Source of the DNA: Acholoe squamosa
Taxonomy: Eukaryota; Annelida; Polychaeta; Phyllodocida; Polynoidae
NCBI GenBank assembly: GCA_949317995.1
Contig: OX439044.1
Location: forward strand, 51,168,166 to 51,232,165
Direction of reading: 5' to 3'
Length of the DNA: 64,000 bases
The notes under the pieces were generated by a model. That model made no database searches. It saw only the letters and a list, made by a program, of their open reading frames with translations, and was not told the origin of the DNA. The position numbers and the translations under genes are program-made. Shown piece by piece: positions 61,417 to 64,000 of this stretch (its first letter is position 1; the number at the start of each line of letters is the position of its first letter).

Positions 61417-63430
61417 GTCAAGTTGTGCCACACTAGGGACACCTAGAGAGCAATAGAAAAACTAAGACATGCAAGTGTGCATCCCCTTCCCCAGATGGTG
61501 CCACCAAGTAAGTATTGGGAGGGGAAAGAGAAAATTATGCTCAGCCTCTATCTTTGGTAAATACGGGGCTAGGCTATATATAGTTAAATTCAGCGTTCTC
61601 ATCCTGCTCAGGCCTTCTTGCATCATTTCATGGACACATGGCCCTGCCTTTTGCCATTATATGGCAGAGACTTCAAAAGGTTTTTGGTCAATTTTACAAA
61701 TGCATTGTAGCATACAATAAAATGTTACAAGGGGGGCCAAAAAGTGGCCAAATTTGTGTTAGGAAATACTTGAATGGCCCTTTAGTAACCTAAATCTTAT
61801 TCTTGGCTACCAGCCTAAAACCACTTTGCATTTTGATTTTACAATGTACAAGCACACGAAAATGCATAAACTAATGGTTTTCTGAGGAGGTTCCAATGTT
61901 GACCATTGGTGGCAAGACTGAGCCACTTGGAGAATGACTCCTGCTTACGTATCACCTGCCAGAATAGGGTATTGGGTAGAGCTTTGAACTCAAAATCAGA
62001 AGAACAGTAGTTCAAATCCCTGTGCTGTTATTCACATCGCATAACAGGTTTTTTTTTTCGTCAAACGATCTATAATGTTAGCAATATAAGTCAAACTTTT
62101 GTCCTGAGTCAAGAGATCTTGAACAGTTTTCATTTACATGCTTGGCAAAAGCAGCAGAGCAAAATGAAATGAAATCTTGAAAATTGACAATACATAAAAG
62201 GCTTTTTGATTTGTTGAAACCTCGAGCATCAGACAAGCCTAGAACTCTGTTACCCTGCATTGTGAGTCCAGTGTTCTAACCACTACCCTATTCTGGACAG
62301 ATGACATATTGCAGGTAAAGTCTCAAACTCATTCAGATCACCAAGATCAGGCCTTATCTATTCATCACGGTTGGGTCAACTCACTTACATGTGGTTTCTG
62401 AGAACCACTGCCCCCATTTGGTGTTTCACTCATACCCTCAGAACTACTTTCCTGTCCCTCCCCTTGAGACACAGGGCAGAGGACCAGAGTCTAGGAAGCT
62501 AGTATTTATGTCTGGGACCAGTATCCTAGTATATGGTCAAGTTGTGCCACACTAGGGACACCTAGAGAGCAATAGAAAAACTAAGACATGCAAGTGTGCA
62601 TCCCCTTCCCCAGATGGTGCCACCAAGTAAGTATTGGGAGGGGAAAGAGAAAATTATGCTCAGCCTCTATCTTTGGTAAATACGGGGGTAGGCTATAGAT
62701 AGTTAAATTCAGCGTTCTCATCCTGTTCAGGCCTTCTTGCATCATTTCATGGACACATGGCCCTGCCTTTTGCCATTATATGGCAGAGACTTCAAAAGGT
62801 TTTTGGTCAATTTTACAAATGCATTGTAGCATATAATAAAATGTTACAAGGGGGGCCAAAAAGTGGCCAAATTTGTGTTAGGAAATACTTGAATGGCCCT
62901 TTAGTAACCTAAATCTTATTCTTGGCTACCAGCCTAAAACCACTTTGCATTTTGGTTTTACAATGTACAAGCACACGAAAATGCATAAACTAATGGTTTT
63001 CTGAGGAGGTTCCAATGTTGACCATTGGTGGCAAGACTGAGCCACTTGGAGAATGACTCCTGCTTATGTACCACCTGCCAGAATAGGGTATTGGGTAGAG
63101 CTTTGAACTCACAATCAGAAGAACAGGAGTTCAAATCCCTGTGCTGTTATTCACATTGCATAACAGGATTTTTTTTGTCAATCGATCTATAATAAAGTTA
63201 GCAATATAAGTAAAACTTTTTGTCCTGAGTCAAGAGATCTTGAAAACAGTTTTCATTTACATGCTTGGCAAAAGCAGCAGAGCAAAATGAAATGAAATCT
63301 TGAAAATTGACAATACATAAAAGGCTTTTTGATTCCTTGAAACCTCGAGCATCAGACAAGCCTAGAACTCTGTTACCCTGCATTGTGAGTCCAGGGTTCT
63401 AACCACTACCCTATTCTGGACAGATGACAT

Positions 63431-64000
63431 AAGTGTAGAGGCAAGGAGAAAGGGTGCTCCGTGCTAAAAGTCAACTTTAAAATTCAGATCACTAGCTTTA
63501 CAGTGATCTATTGCATGAGAAGATACTCCTGTTAGTTTTAGAGGAATAGCTTCCTAAATATGGGTAGGTATGACAATTTCATGAATGTCAATAAGCCCTA
63601 CATCTCCATGGTCATGAGATATACTATAATTAGCATAATTTATGCTAATTAGCTAAATTAGCATAAATTTTCATTCTTTTGCCAATAACTTTTGATCTAG
63701 AAATGATATTTTCATTCTGTTTTCACCATAGTGGACCTTGTGAAACGTTCCTTCAAATAGGATCATCGATTTTCTCATTTAGAATTAATATCATGTTTCC
63801 ATGGCAACAGAAATCAACAAAAATGCCTATTTTGGCCCAAAAACATTCTTTTTAATGCCAAATATGGAACCTTTCCCCCCCAAATTAGAACGTTTTATCA
63901 AAAATCTTTGAATTCTCCATAAAAAAGTAGCCTATAGCAGTTTTAGGCATATTTTTCTTATTCTAGCCCATAGTGGTGCCCACTGGTGGCTAAAACAGGT
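63431..64000. other. Right flank of the satellite, no gene recognised
   Basis: The last monomer stops inside the sequence GACAGATGACAT and AT-rich sequence follows. It contains a short palindrome (TTAGCATAA/TTTATGCTAA near 63630) and a further TTAGCATAAATT. No repeat unit of the array reappears. Confidence 0.6.

Larger units (their letters stand above)
17874..63430. repeat. Satellite array: 39 full + 1 partial ~1.1 kb monomers
   Basis: Taking GTCAAGTTGTGCCACACTAG as the unit start, copies begin at 17874, 18996, 20261, 21383, 22508, 23630, 24755, 25877, 27002, 28124, 29390, 30656, 31755, 32880, 33979, 35102, 36201, 37326, 38449, 39548, 40673, 41773, 42872, 43997, 45097, 46222, 47347, 48447, 49571, 50696, 52164, 53288, 54412, 55511, 56634, 57733, 58850, 59973, 61417 and 62536 (partial, ending 63430). 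All lie in the same orientation. Most monomers are 1122-1125 bp or 1099-1100 bp; many of the short ones lack 24 bp within the TTGAAACCTCGAGCATCAGA block. Copies are almost identical by eye. The recurring frames of 61-67 codons are repeat by-products with no recognisable domain. Such long homogeneous arrays are typical of centromeric or other heterochromatin. Confidence 0.96.

Noticed and set aside
17874-63430. Recurring frames of 61-67 codons (for example starting MQGNRVLGLSDARGFNE or MVGSTHLHVVSENH) as a gene family
   Set aside because: They occur at fixed monomer positions, are disrupted by ordinary monomer variants, contain tRNA-like and T-run sequence, and have no domain. Their conservation follows from satellite homogenisation.
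63431-63441. Shared word GTGTAGAGG at both ends of the satellite (17171 and 63433) as a terminal repeat of one giant element
   Set aside because: Only nine bases match, in direct orientation. The left one lies inside a separate insertion and the sequences diverge at once.

Overview
The window looks like repeat-rich nuclear DNA of an animal. The evidence is a Bcl-2 family cell-death regulator, tRNA-derived SINE heads, a Ty3/Gypsy LTR retrotransposon primed by tRNA-His, and a 45 kb satellite array. The mix is compatible with an invertebrate deuterostome such as a lancelet, but this is a guess from general character, not from a diagnostic gene. There are no bacterial features.

Layout. 1-8756: a Ty3/Gypsy element on the minus strand, with a complete 5' LTR (8393-8756), primer-binding site, gag, pol and a third reading frame that runs off the left edge; its 3' LTR lies outside the window. 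8757-9294: the 3' part of a plus-strand Bcl-2-like gene (BH3, BH1, BH2, tail anchor, poly(A) signals), which starts directly at the outer edge of the LTR. 9405-12700: an AT-rich tandem repeat with a period near 190 bp. 12705-13930: smaller tandem, inverted and palindromic repeats. 13931-17146: SINE heads, MITE-like hairpins and a 21 bp minisatellite. 17147-17873: a truncated satellite monomer split by a SINE-like insertion. 17874-63430: 39 full and one partial copy of a ~1.1 kb satellite monomer, arranged in higher-order dimers and longer units and carrying five small transposon insertions. 63431-64000: AT-rich sequence without a recognised gene.

How the parts relate. The retroelement separates the Bcl-2-like 3' coding block from whatever N-terminal coding sequence it had. 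The satellite is the main structure. Each monomer holds a tRNA-like module with A-box-like and B-box-like sequences followed by a T run, facing a second tRNA-like module on the opposite strand. Two unrelated small transposon families have landed on the same few bases of the monomer. The array has been homogenised in blocks, visible as exact 2247 bp and 3324 bp spacings, while one family of embedded transposons has diverged strongly inside nearly identical flanks.
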